A DNA stretch of 64,000 nucleotides from Paenibacillus sp. IHBB 10380 (GTDB lineage: Bacteria > Bacillota > Bacilli > Paenibacillales > Paenibacillaceae), in assembly GCF_000949425.1 (NCBI RefSeq), contig NZ_CP010976.1:4650001-4714000 (forward strand). Direction: 5' to 3'. Positions within the stretch are counted from its first letter, which is position 1. Each line of letters starts with the position of its first letter. This document shows, in pieces, positions 9,229-17,587 of the stretch. A program made the translations under genes and the position numbers. The notes under the pieces are model-generated. The model made no database searches, had not been told where the DNA came from, and saw nothing but the letters and a program-made list of their open reading frames with translations.

Positions 9229-9307
9229 GTATCAACTGAGGTACCTCAGTCATCATTCGAACAATCGACGCAAAAGGTAATTTATGTAATGGAGTGTTTA
9301 ACGCAGG

Positions 9308-9345
9308 CAACACCAAGCCCGCTTTGCTTTAGCGAGTTGGTGTTG
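9308..9345. repeat. Inverted repeat, possible terminator of the 9370-9696 gene
   Basis: CAACACCAA (9308-9316) pairs with TTGGTGTTG (9337-9345), and an inner CGCT/AGCG extends the hairpin. It lies just past the minus-strand gene. Neither side has a clear T-run, so termination is uncertain. Confidence 0.45.
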
Positions 9346-9369
9346 TCTGATGACCTATCTGAGAAGTCC

Positions 9370-9696
9370 CTACTTTTTCCTAAGCAAAGCCACCGTAAAT
9401 TGTAATGCTTCATAGGTTTCCTTCACATAAGCAACGTTCTCCCGTTCCCATTCATCAGGACTATCCATGCCATACTCGTCTGCGAATTCTTCTAACTGTG
9501 CAGCTGCTTCTTGTAATTGAGCTCCTTTGGCTGAAGATTTGCCCTTAAGCACTTGTACAGATAACCGAATAGCCTTCGAGGTACTCTGGATAAAAGGGTA
9601 CTCTCCCGGCTCCCAAGCCGATTTGTCGTCCATATCGTTAAATGAAATCCACTTCTCTAGTAGTTGTGCTGCTTTTGTTGCATCCATGTGAGCCAT
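9370..9696 (-). CDS. Conserved-looking hypothetical protein, 108 aa
   Basis: A small, acidic, helical cytosolic protein that I do not recognise. It has no signal peptide, membrane segment or cysteine pair. Helix-forming stretches such as KGAQLQEAAAQLEEFADEY and NVAYVKETYEALQFTVALL suggest a small helical bundle. A good ribosome binding site (GGAGA, 8-nt spacer) precedes the ATG at 9694-9696, which supports a real gene. It stands alone between a transporter and a methyltransferase gene and is followed by a hairpin. Confidence 0.65.
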   Translation of the reverse strand: MAHMDATKAAQLLEKWISFNDMDDKSAWEPGEYPFIQSTSKAIRLSVQVLKGKSSAKGAQLQEAAAQLEEFADEYGMDSPDEWERENVAYVKETYEALQFTVALLRKK

Positions 9697-9854
9697 ATTG
9701 TTGTTCTCCGTTCTTTATCGTTTAGTCGTAGTGTATCCTACTTATCTTACCATCTCATAAGCGAGAAATACGCATTATTTTTGCTTTTCTACACTTTTAC
9801 AGATATGGTGGTGAGACGAATATAAATTTAACTGCTATAAAGGATGGGATAAGA

Positions 9855-10808
9855 TTGAACACAATTAGCCTTTTACCGGACTATATATACACTTATGCAT
9901 ATAACGAGGACGAACGCTCCCTATGTCACTTAGAGATGCGCTCTTTTTTTGGAATAGACACAACATCGAACATAATAAGAAGCTCTATTGACATTGATCC
10001 TAGCAGAAGCCCGTTCATGAAAGAACGGATTGAGATCATGTACGAAGGGGATAACTTACCCGAAATATTACAGCAAGTAGAAGCCATCCAATTGAATGGG
10101 TCGACGTTCAAAGTGATATTCAACAAAATCAACGATCTAGATCCTTCAGTCAAAATAGAATATGACGATCGCCGTATCATTGAGCGAGATCTAGGATTAC
10201 ATATCGATGGTGAAGCCGATGTACATCATCCAGATCATACCTTTGGCATCATTACGCTTGGTGGGCGTTGGTACTTTGGCAAATACATGAAGAACGAGCC
10301 CATCTGGTTCCAACATATGAAGAAGCCTCGTAACTATTCCATTGCCCTAGGTACACGTCTAGCTAGAGCTGCCGTTAATATTGCGATCCCGAAGACGCTT
10401 GGCATTACTGCCATCGATCCCTGCTGCGGTATTGGAACTGTCGTGATAGAGGCCCTCTCCATGGGGATCAATATAGTGGGTCGTGACCTCAATCCTCATA
10501 TCATTCAAGGCGCACGTGCCAACACTGCCCATTTCGGCTACGAAACAGAGTTAACGTTAGGAGATATCTCTGATGTTCTTTCGAGTTATGATGTAGCTAT
10601 ATTAGACATGCCGTACAATCTATTCTCATCAACGACGCCCGAGGAGCAACTCTCCCTTCTTCAACACACTCGCCGTTTTGCCAGTAAAGTCGTTATTATC
10701 ACCATTGAGACGATGGATGAGATGATTGCTGAGGCTGGATTCGTTACTACAGACCGATGTGTGGCGAAGAAAAGATCATTCTCAAGACAAATTATCGTGT
10801 GTGAGTGA
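9855..10808 (+). CDS. TRM11/THUMP-like RNA or DNA base methyltransferase
   Basis: A 317-residue class I SAM-dependent methyltransferase. The C-terminal half has the SAM-binding motif AIDPCCGIGTVVIEALSMG (about 190-208) and the catalytic-type LDMPYNLF (about 257-264), which stands in for D/N-PPY. That is the signature of amino-group methylation on a nucleobase, and the arrangement resembles the TRM11/TrmG10 and YpsC-like tRNA or rRNA guanine methylases. The N-terminal 150 residues are a separate domain that may bind RNA. The start is a TTG after AAGGATGGGA. The target is not determinable here. Confidence 0.75.
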   Translation: MNTISLLPDYIYTYAYNEDERSLCHLEMRSFFGIDTTSNIIRSSIDIDPSRSPFMKERIEIMYEGDNLPEILQQVEAIQLNGSTFKVIFNKINDLDPSVKIEYDDRRIIERDLGLHIDGEADVHHPDHTFGIITLGGRWYFGKYMKNEPIWFQHMKKPRNYSIALGTRLARAAVNIAIPKTLGITAIDPCCGIGTVVIEALSMGINIVGRDLNPHIIQGARANTAHFGYETELTLGDISDVLSSYDVAILDMPYNLFSSTTPEEQLSLLQHTRRFASKVVIITIETMDEMIAEAGFVTTDRCVAKKRSFSRQIIVCE

Positions 10809-10941
10809 CTTATTTCCATCAAGCTGTCACACGTTCACCTTTTTCAGGTAATCATCTATGATTTGATAACTATATAAAGAGGATACGTGGTTGTTACCCG
10901 AAAACATGTAGCATAAAGTTTATAACTTGGGAGGCATGCGT

Positions 10942-11094
10942 ATGCAGGAACTTGTTGGCCACTGCAAGGAATGTAAAAAGGAAATCTTCTGTAATGATGG
11001 ATTTCTTAACGGCATAGTATCGGAAGACAAATCCTTAGTATGCTTGGATTGTTCCGATAAAGAACAGATTCAGGTTGTTTTTGCTAATAATTAG
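10942..11094 (+). CDS. 50-aa zinc-ribbon-like small protein
   Basis: A short ORF easily missed by gene callers. It begins MQELVGHCKECKKEIFC and later carries SLVCLDCSDKEQ, giving two CxxC knuckles about 23 residues apart, the layout of a small treble-clef or zinc-ribbon domain. GGGAGG lies 7 nt before the ATG at 10942; a second ATG at 10936 is too close to it. The gene is followed by a bidirectional terminator. Function is unknown. Zinc binding is inferred from the cysteine spacing. Confidence 0.75.
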   Translation: MQELVGHCKECKKEIFCNDGFLNGIVSEDKSLVCLDCSDKEQIQVVFANN

Positions 11095-11156
11095 CTCAGT
11101 ATTCATTTACATTAGCCCGCTCTTGGTAGCAGAAATACTTATATAGAAATAGGAAA

Positions 11157-11185
11157 TAGCCTATATTTCACAGAAATATAGGCTA
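11157..11185. terminator. Bidirectional terminator hairpin
   Basis: A perfect 13-bp stem, arms 11157-11169 and 11173-11185 (TAGCCTATATTTC core), lies between convergent genes. It is flanked by an A-run on one side and a T-rich tract on the other. Confidence 0.7.
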
Positions 11186-11195
11186 AAAAATTGAA

Positions 11196-11726
11196 TCAAT
11201 CTGTTATTAATTTTGAATACATATTAAGATCGATAAACTTTCCTTCTGATCGCTCACACTGCCTTAGTGTTCCCTCAAACTTAAAGTTCAATTTTTGTAA
11301 AACCTTTATCGAATTCACGTTTTCGGGTTCAACTTTTGCTTCAATTCGATTTAGTTTTAAACATGAGAATGCGTAATCTAACAAAGAGCAAATGGCTTCT
11401 GAAGCATATCCTCTGCCCCAAGATGCTTTTGCGATGTCATAACCAATTTCTGCTTTTCCATTGTCAAAATCTAAGGAGTTATAACCACAAGAACCTATAA
11501 TTTTATTAGATTCTAATTCAATAATAGCGAAACGAACAGCTTTGTTATCCTGAGCAAGTTCATCAAGAAGTTCGATCATACCTTTTGCCTGATTTTCATC
11601 ACTGAAAGAACTTATATTCATGAACCTAGTCACATCTGGATCAGACCATATTTGAAACAAGCTCGACGAATCTGACACTTCCATTTTTCTTAAATGCAGC
11701 CTTTTCGTGTGTAATTCTGTAATCAA
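11196..11726 (-). CDS. GNAT acetyltransferase, RimJ/RimL type
   Basis: A 176-residue N-acetyltransferase. It begins ITELHTKRLHLRKMEVSD, has the acetyl-CoA loop region ASWGRGYASEAI (the R/Q-x-x-G-x-G/A pattern), and ends with NRIEAKVEPENVNSIKVLQKL, the usual RimJ/RimL C-terminal block. Such enzymes acetylate N-terminal amines or small molecules. A longer frame runs upstream, but GGAGG at 11735-11739 sits 8 nt before TTG 11724-11726, so that start is chosen. The gene is divergent from the secreted protein gene at 11853. Confidence 0.85.
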   Translation of the reverse strand: MITELHTKRLHLRKMEVSDSSSLFQIWSDPDVTRFMNISSFSDENQAKGMIELLDELAQDNKAVRFAIIELESNKIIGSCGYNSLDFDNGKAEIGYDIAKASWGRGYASEAICSLLDYAFSCLKLNRIEAKVEPENVNSIKVLQKLNFKFEGTLRQCERSEGKFIDLNMYSKLITD

Positions 11727-11852
11727 TAGTTTTACCTCCATTATATTTGTTATAGTTGGATTAAAAATATTGATATCTGTGCATAGTTCAGTCCCTTCAT
11801 TTTCCGGAATATCTTTATTATACAATATAAAAAGGATAAAGGAGCTGTCAAG

Positions 11853-12704
11853 ATGAAGTATGTAGCAGTTTTTCTATTGAGTGTCATGCTAATGGGGTAT
11901 ACCAGTAATTCATCAAGTGCAGCTGTGAAAAGCCAAACGCACTCTGTTTCTTCTGTTCAAAGTCATGCTAAAGAGGTTTTCTTGGAGACTTCTTTGTATC
12001 AATCCATAACCAAATTTAAAAAGACAGTGAGCCAAAGCAAAATAATCTGGAAAGGAAAAGATATTACATTAACAGCGAATAAAATAAAATTAGATCACGT
12101 TGCTACTTTTGAACAAAATGTCATAACTACAATGGTTATTACGAATGGAAGTAAAAAGTATACGATACCGTTTGATGAAAGTGATGAAAGACCGCTGGAC
12201 ATTTCAAGCGTATCTTTAGCCCCCTCCCATACATTTCTGGCTGTGCACGTAAATCATAGTGCAGGATATTATTTGTTACTCGTTGATCTTAAAACCGGAA
12301 AATCCACGATGTTAAATGATCGTTTAAAGGCCGAAGGTAAAGGATTTATAGAAACGATTAGCGCTTATAACTGGTCACCTAAAGAAAATAAAATCGCCTT
12401 TGCTTACGGAGATACATCCAAAAAATCCATAGCTATATACAATGTTAACAATGATACATTTTTCTATCTACCCAGAGAAACCAATTACATCAGTACGGCT
12501 CTGGTTTTATGGCATAAAAACGGGGAAATTCTCGATTTTATTTGTGAGTACCCATCTGACCAATGGAAATTGTATAGATATTCTACGAACAGTAAGAAAG
12601 TAAAGACAATCAAGAGTATCAATAGGGAAGAACTTTCAAAATTGTTTCCTGTAATTGTTGCGAACCCTCCGTTTGCTTCAAGGACCTCAAATAAACACCT
12701 TTGA
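11853..12704 (+). CDS. Secreted protein with TolB-like beta-propeller features
   Basis: A 283-residue protein with an N-terminal signal peptide (KYVAVFLLSVMLMGYTS, then SSSAA as a likely cleavage region; no lipobox Cys). The mature part has repeated strand pairs of propeller type, for example LSVSLAPSHTFLAVHV-like and YNWSPKENKIAFAYGD, where Ser-Pro followed by a hydrophobic strand recalls TolB/WD40 blades. AAAGGAG precedes the ATG. Function is unknown. It is probably exported to the wall or medium and is monocistronic. Confidence 0.65.
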   Translation: MKYVAVFLLSVMLMGYTSNSSSAAVKSQTHSVSSVQSHAKEVFLETSLYQSITKFKKTVSQSKIIWKGKDITLTANKIKLDHVATFEQNVITTMVITNGSKKYTIPFDESDERPLDISSVSLAPSHTFLAVHVNHSAGYYLLLVDLKTGKSTMLNDRLKAEGKGFIETISAYNWSPKENKIAFAYGDTSKKSIAIYNVNNDTFFYLPRETNYISTALVLWHKNGEILDFICEYPSDQWKLYRYSTNSKKVKTIKSINREELSKLFPVIVANPPFASRTSNKHL

Positions 12705-12717
12705 TCACCAAAAAAAA

Positions 12718-12752
12718 CAGGCCCGATTTTAAAATTCGGGCCTGTTCTTCAT
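12718..12752. terminator. Bidirectional terminator between 11853 gene and opuA
   Basis: CAGGCCCGA (12718-12726) pairs with TCGGGCCTG (12736-12744). On the minus strand it is followed by a run of eight T, making it the opuA terminator. The plus side has TTCTTC. Confidence 0.88.
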
Positions 12753-12765
12753 CATACAAATTTAA

Positions 12766-13683
12766 TTATATTCCAGCGATCCATTCGTTAACCTTAGCTT
12801 CATTAGTTTCGATCCACTTCTTGGCAGCCTCTTGTTCAGACATACCTCCAGATATATCAACCATCACAGATTCCATATCTGCTGGTGTCCATTCGAATTG
12901 ATCTAGAAGACGATAAGCAGTAGGTTGATCTTCTTTCAGACCTAAGCGCACAAGTGTATGAATTTCTTCGCTTTCACCATATACTTTCTTTGGATCTTCA
13001 AGATATTTCAATTCCAGATCAGCGAACATCCAATGAGGAGTCCAACCTGTAATAACAATCGGTTCTTTTTTGGCATAAGCATCTTGAAGTACTTTTACCA
13101 TCGCGGCGGAGGAGCTTTCAAGAAGATTCCACTTTTTCAGGTCGTATTCTTTGACCGCTTTTTCCGTTTGAGTCATAAGCCCCGCACCCGGTTCAATCCC
13201 CGTAATCGTGTAATCAACCAATTTCCCTACTTCTTCTTTCTTTAAATCCTCAATCGACTTAATATCCATATAGGTTGGTACGACCAGACCAAGCTTAGTT
13301 CCTTTTAAATTAACACCGAGATCTTCCAGTTTATCTTTGTTCGGTTCATAGTAGTTCTCACCATGTGTGCTCGGTAACCATGCAGATACCATCGCATCTG
13401 CACTACCATCTGCAACACCTACGTACATAGGTCCAGCATCAACCTGCAGCATCTCCACTTTATAGTCTAATTTACTCTCCAATACTTCCTTGACGACATT
13501 CGTGCTGGCAATTTCTGAATCCCATGCAACATAAGCCAGCGTAATTTTTTTATTCTTATTTGCCGTTGACGTTTCTCCGTTCCCCGCATTGTTCTTGTTA
13601 CTAGAACAACCTGCAAGCACCAAAGTTATCGCCATGAACGCCATCAACAGTATACTCATTTTCTTTTTCATCAACAAATACAT
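12766..13683 (-). CDS. opuAC: Glycine betaine ABC transporter substrate-binding lipoprotein
   Basis: A 305-residue OpuAC-type periplasmic-fold lipoprotein. The signal peptide ends in the lipobox LVLAGC (Cys about residue 25), followed by a Ser/Asn-rich linker. The binding domain has aromatic residues expected for the quaternary-amine cage (LAYVAWDSEIAS, ITGWTPHWMF). It delivers betaine or proline betaine to the OpuAB permease. The start at 13683 follows the permease stop directly with AAGGGGTG upstream; the in-frame ATG at 13671 is an alternative. It is third in the opuA operon, as in Bacillus. Confidence 0.9.
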   Translation of the reverse strand: MYLLMKKKMSILLMAFMAITLVLAGCSSNKNNAGNGETSTANKNKKITLAYVAWDSEIASTNVVKEVLESKLDYKVEMLQVDAGPMYVGVADGSADAMVSAWLPSTHGENYYEPNKDKLEDLGVNLKGTKLGLVVPTYMDIKSIEDLKKEEVGKLVDYTITGIEPGAGLMTQTEKAVKEYDLKKWNLLESSSAAMVKVLQDAYAKKEPIVITGWTPHWMFADLELKYLEDPKKVYGESEEIHTLVRLGLKEDQPTAYRLLDQFEWTPADMESVMVDISGGMSEQEAAKKWIETNEAKVNEWIAGI

Positions 13684-14520
13684 TCACCCCTTCTTATTTT
13701 TCTTAGCTAATTTCTGTGTCATTCGATCCAGCATAATTGCCAGAACAACGACAGCCAGACCCGCTTCCGTTCCAATACCTGTCTTCGCCTGTGTCACCGC
13801 TTTATAGACGTCTGCACCAACACCCTGCGCTCCAATCATCGAAGCAATAACGACCATCGACAGTGAAAGCATAATCGTCTGATTAATTCCAGCCATAATA
13901 GTTGGAATAGCAATCGGTAGCTGTACCTTGATTAGCTTCTGCATACCTGTTGAACCAAAAGCATCTGCCGCCTCCACTAAGTCCTCGGGAACCTGACGAA
14001 TACCCAAGCTGGTTAACCGAATGGTTGGCGGAATTGAAAATATAACCGAGGCAATGACACCAGGCACAACACCCAATGAGAAGAAAGCAACGGCTGGTAG
14101 TAAATATACAAATGCTGGCATGGTTTGCATCAAATCCAGTATTGGCGTTATTATGCTTTGGACTCTTCTGTTTCCAGCACATAGAATACCTATCGGCACA
14201 CCTAATACAATAGAAATGAATGAAGCTGTCAACACCAACGCAAGGGTATCCATGGTATGTTCCCAGTAACCTAAATTAAGCACTAACAACAAACCTAGAA
14301 GTGTGAATGCTCCGAGTCTAAACCTTCCAAGCCAGAAGGCAAGGATCGTAAATATAACGATCATAATAAGTGGAGGTAAGAAGTTAAAACCATCTGCCAA
14401 ACCATTAACAATATTACCTACAACAAGCTTAACGCCTTTAAAAAAGGGTTCGAAATTCGTTTCCAACCAACCCTCTAGCGATTCTACCCATTCCCCAATG
14501 GGGATCTTTGGTACATTCAT
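13684..14520 (-). CDS. opuAB: Glycine betaine ABC transporter permease
   Basis: A 278-residue inner membrane permease with about seven hydrophobic helices. The EAA coupling loop is visible (EDLVEAADAFGSTGMQKLIKV region) and is followed by the LPIAIPTIMAGINQTIMLSLSMVVIA helix block typical of OpuAB/ProW. The start overlaps the ATPase stop as ATGA, so the two are translationally coupled. It forms the membrane channel of the osmoprotectant importer. Confidence 0.92.
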   Translation of the reverse strand: MNVPKIPIGEWVESLEGWLETNFEPFFKGVKLVVGNIVNGLADGFNFLPPLIMIVIFTILAFWLGRFRLGAFTLLGLLLVLNLGYWEHTMDTLALVLTASFISIVLGVPIGILCAGNRRVQSIITPILDLMQTMPAFVYLLPAVAFFSLGVVPGVIASVIFSIPPTIRLTSLGIRQVPEDLVEAADAFGSTGMQKLIKVQLPIAIPTIMAGINQTIMLSLSMVVIASMIGAQGVGADVYKAVTQAKTGIGTEAGLAVVVLAIMLDRMTQKLAKKNKKG

Positions 14521-15716
14521 TGAGGTTCACCTGCTTCCGCCTCATTATTTCCGCTTAACGCTGCGAGAACAGCTCCTCTGATCACAATTCCAACTAAGCG
14601 ATTCCGTTCATCTATAACAGCAACTGGAATTTTTGCGCTACTTACCACATCGAAAAGCTCCACAAGAAGAACATCCGGTGACACTGTTGGGGTATCTCCA
14701 ATGATAATATCCTCTAAGGTTTGGCCCGATTTAATAGCAGCAGAGGCATCCTCAGCCGTAACGACACCAATGAGTTGCCGTGCTTTATCTACGACATACA
14801 GGTTAGAAATTCCACGCTCTTTCATAAGCTGCAATGCAACCCTTGGCCCACGGTCCATGGTAATCGTCTCAGCACGAATCATCACATGAGCTGCTGTAAG
14901 GACTTTGGATAAATCTACATTCTCTACGAATCGCTCAACATAAGCATTAGCAGGGTTCATGAGAATTTCCTCTGGTGAACCAATCTGAACGACGGCACCA
15001 TCCTTCATCAACGCAATGCGATCTCCAATACGTAATGCCTCATCAAGGTCATGTGTAATGAATATAATTGTTTTCTTCATGTTCGCTTGGAGCTCAAGTA
15101 ATTCATCCTGCATATCTTTACGAATAAGCGGATCAAGCGCACTGAAAGCTTCATCCATCAACAGAATGTCAGGATCGTTAGCCAGACCTCGAGCTAGTCC
15201 AACTCGTTGCTGCATTCCACCGCTTAGTTGATCCGGTTTACGATCCTCAAGACCTGCCAACCCAACTAAGGCTAGGGATTCCTTCGCTTTCTTTACTCGT
15301 TCCTCTTTCCCTATCCCCTGTACTTCTAATCCATATTCAACATTCTCTAATATCGTACGATGAGGAAATAGAGCAAATTTCTGAAAGATCATACTCATTG
15401 TCTTTCGTCTAACTTGCCGTAGTTCTTCCCGATTCATTTGAACAATGTCCTTACCATTAATAAGAACTTGCCCCGCTGTTGGCTCAATGAGACGGTTCAA
15501 CAGTCTAACCACCGTTGATTTCCCGCTACCCGATAAACCCATAATGACGAAGATCTCACCAGGTTCTATAGAAAAGTTGACCTGATTAACCCCTACTGTC
15601 AATTTCGTTTCTTTAGCAATACGCTCCTTAGACCAACCTTGCTCTAGCAAAGGAAACGCCCTCTTCGGATCATTGCCAAACACCTTACTTAACGATTTGA
15701 CTTCTATAATCGCCAT
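14517..15716 (-). CDS. opuAA: Glycine betaine ABC transporter ATPase with CBS domains
   Basis: A 399-residue ATPase. Walker A is GLSGSGKST (about 60), signature LSGGMQQRVGLARGLA, and Walker B ILLMDEAFSALDPL. Tandem CBS domains fill the last 120 residues and in OpuA act as the ionic-strength sensor that gates transport. It is first in the operon opuAA-opuAB-opuAC. The ATG follows AAAGGGGGA. A GbsR-type gene is divergent upstream. Confidence 0.93.
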   Translation of the reverse strand: MAIIEVKSLSKVFGNDPKRAFPLLEQGWSKERIAKETKLTVGVNQVNFSIEPGEIFVIMGLSGSGKSTVVRLLNRLIEPTAGQVLINGKDIVQMNREELRQVRRKTMSMIFQKFALFPHRTILENVEYGLEVQGIGKEERVKKAKESLALVGLAGLEDRKPDQLSGGMQQRVGLARGLANDPDILLMDEAFSALDPLIRKDMQDELLELQANMKKTIIFITHDLDEALRIGDRIALMKDGAVVQIGSPEEILMNPANAYVERFVENVDLSKVLTAAHVMIRAETITMDRGPRVALQLMKERGISNLYVVDKARQLIGVVTAEDASAAIKSGQTLEDIIIGDTPTVSPDVLLVELFDVVSSAKIPVAVIDERNRLVGIVIRGAVLAALSGNNEAEAGEPQ

Positions 15717-15764
15717 CTTTATCCCCCTTTCAAATCATCCGTAGCTACTATATGGCACTTACTT

Positions 15765-15793
15765 AGTCTAGACTTCTTTAAAAACAGGGTCAA
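15765..15793 (-). promoter_or_regulatory. Likely sigma-A promoter of opuA
   Basis: Read on the minus strand, TTGACC (15788-15793) and TAGACT (15765-15770) are separated by 17 nt, about 50 nt upstream of opuAA. Confidence 0.5.
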
Positions 15794-15817
15794 AATGTAA
15801 AATTAACCGTGTAGTCT

Positions 15818-15853
15818 GTACAGTTTTAACTTTACGTACTATATTAACTGTAT
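15818..15853. promoter_or_regulatory. Inverted repeat, candidate GbsR-type operator
   Basis: GTACAGTT (15818-15825) and AACTGTAT (15846-15853) form an inverted repeat in the opuA-regulator intergenic region. Binding by the divergent MarR-like protein is inferred from position only. Confidence 0.4.
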
Positions 15854-15976
15854 ACTCTGTTTAACATACATTTCCTCCAAGGCTTCATTCTTTACTTTTC
15901 AAACACTTTTTCCTACAATGGATGCTGTGGATATTGTTTCCGCTCATCGCAAGCGTTATTCAGGGGAGTGTACGAC

Positions 15977-16540
15977 ATGACAACATTTGATGGATTAAAT
16001 GAAGAGCAAATTAAAGTGATCGAAAAATCGCGCCAACGCGTCATGGATTCTATTGGAAATAATATGGATCTTTATGGGGTCACGATGTCCATTGGTCATT
16101 TGTACGGAAATATGTACTTCCACGATGGTCCCGTTACACTGGACGGAATGGGTCAGGAAATGGGAATGAGCAAAACGAGTATGAGTACAGGCATGCGTGC
16201 ATTAGTGGACTTAAAGATGATAAATAAAGTTTGGGGAAAAGGCTCGCGCAAGGATCTGTATGAGGTAGAAGGGGACTGGCATCAGAATTTTGTTGATTAC
16301 TTCTCCATTAAATGGCGCAAATCCATGGAAATGAACCTTCATTCTTTAGGTAAATCAAGAACAGAGTTACAGAAACTACGTGAGGATCACATAGATAACG
16401 AAATATTGGTTGCGCAAGTCGATATGGATATTCAAAAAATGACTCATGCAATCCATTACTATAAATGGCTAGGTCGTTTTATCGATGCTTTAGAATCTGG
16501 GCAAATTTTCGATTGGATTCCCAAAGATGAGAAAGAATAG
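15977..16540 (+). CDS. GbsR/OpcR-type MarR-like regulator of osmoprotectant uptake
   Basis: A 187-residue winged-helix protein of the GbsR family. It has the family N-terminus (RVMDSIGNNMDLYGVTMSIGHLYG), then the HTH (LDGMGQEMGMSKTSMSTGMRAL) and the GSRKDLYEV wing. The C-terminal helices match GbsR-like repressors, which in Bacillus sense choline or repress opu genes. GGGGAG at 15963-15968 fits the ATG at 15977; an upstream GTG at 15968 overlaps it and is rejected. Divergence from opuA strongly suggests that it controls that operon. Confidence 0.85.
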   Translation: MTTFDGLNEEQIKVIEKSRQRVMDSIGNNMDLYGVTMSIGHLYGNMYFHDGPVTLDGMGQEMGMSKTSMSTGMRALVDLKMINKVWGKGSRKDLYEVEGDWHQNFVDYFSIKWRKSMEMNLHSLGKSRTELQKLREDHIDNEILVAQVDMDIQKMTHAIHYYKWLGRFIDALESGQIFDWIPKDEKE

Positions 16541-16566
16541 CAGATTAATATCGTATCCAATATGTG

Positions 16567-16606
16567 AAATGCCGTAAGCTATGTAACGATAGCCTACGGC
16601 ATTTTT
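16567..16606 (+). terminator. Terminator of the GbsR-type gene
   Basis: AAATGCCGTA and TACGGCATTT pair around an inner AGCTA/TAGC step, followed by TTT. Confidence 0.88.
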
Positions 16607-16635
16607 GTTGTTTATCCACATATCTATAACCACTA

Positions 16636-17535
16636 CTACAACAACTGCGTTAACTCCGCCTTATAATCCTTGATCTGCTTCTTCGATGGAAGTGTCATTT
16701 GGGCATGCCGCATTGATTTCTTTCGTCTCACTGCCCTTATGATGGGGTAAGGTACAAGCAGTAATGTATATAATAAATGCAAATCTTCCTTACTTAAAGA
16801 ACGCTTATGATCATAATACTCAATACAACGTAATGTCTCACGGCCCTTCCAGGGTAAGTTACGATGTAAAATATGAGAGAAATCCTGCATCCGCACATTC
16901 AATGATGTGTTATCAAAATCAATCATATGCATAGATTTCGATGTGTCTAGAACGAGATTCGGATAATTATAATCTCCATGCACAAAAGCTACAGCAGCTT
17001 GTTCTTTGGCAATGCCCTTAATGACTGTCGAATGGTGTAACTGCTCCAGTGCTTCATCGCACAGAGCTGTCATACGCCCCATTCTCTGATATTTATCAAG
17101 TTGGCGACGATACGATGTGATCAAACCCCGTAAACTGTTGTACCTTATTCTTTCAGGGATATGCGGGGTTTGTAACCCCTGAGCGATCGTATGGAATCTG
17201 GCAAGAAGACGTATGCCCTTCTTGAAATGTTCCTTTCTCTTGAATTGGGGATGTTGGCCGATTACCCAATTAGTTAACATGTAATGGACACCATCTTTTG
17301 TAATCCAAGGTAGTTGTGCCGTGGTTAGAAGGATTCTAGGAGAATGTACAAAATCATGACCGGCTAAATGTGTAAATACTTGAGTGATAAAGACCATCTC
17401 TGATTCCGCAATATTATAGCCCTTCAAACATAACACGCCGTGATCTCGGGTAAAAATCTTATAGACGTCACGTACACTGTCCTGTCTCACGATGCGAATA
17501 CCATATTCTTGTTCAAGATTCATCCATGCGAACAT
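16636..17535 (-). CDS. CotS-family spore coat kinase-like protein
   Basis: A 299-residue protein of the CotS/YutH branch of the aminoglycoside phosphotransferase fold. The catalytic loop reads FVHGDYNYPNLVLD (about residue 193) and the metal-binding Asp is in MIDFDN (about 215). In Bacillus, CotS proteins are deposited in the spore coat; their enzymatic role is not settled. It is adjacent to a second homologue at 17588, so the two may be co-expressed in the mother cell. Presence of HGD and DFD suggests that the active site is intact. Confidence 0.82.
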   Translation of the reverse strand: MFAWMNLEQEYGIRIVRQDSVRDVYKIFTRDHGVLCLKGYNIAESEMVFITQVFTHLAGHDFVHSPRILLTTAQLPWITKDGVHYMLTNWVIGQHPQFKRKEHFKKGIRLLARFHTIAQGLQTPHIPERIRYNSLRGLITSYRRQLDKYQRMGRMTALCDEALEQLHHSTVIKGIAKEQAAVAFVHGDYNYPNLVLDTSKSMHMIDFDNTSLNVRMQDFSHILHRNLPWKGRETLRCIEYYDHKRSLSKEDLHLLYTLLLVPYPIIRAVRRKKSMRHAQMTLPSKKQIKDYKAELTQLL

Positions 17536-17587
17536 CTTATATCACCTTATTCACGTCATATTTAACTCATGGTTATCCCCATTTCCT

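Noticed and set aside
9308..9345. Attachment site or recombination repeat
   Set aside because: A lone inverted repeat next to a gene end is better explained as a transcript hairpin; no integrase or second copy is present.
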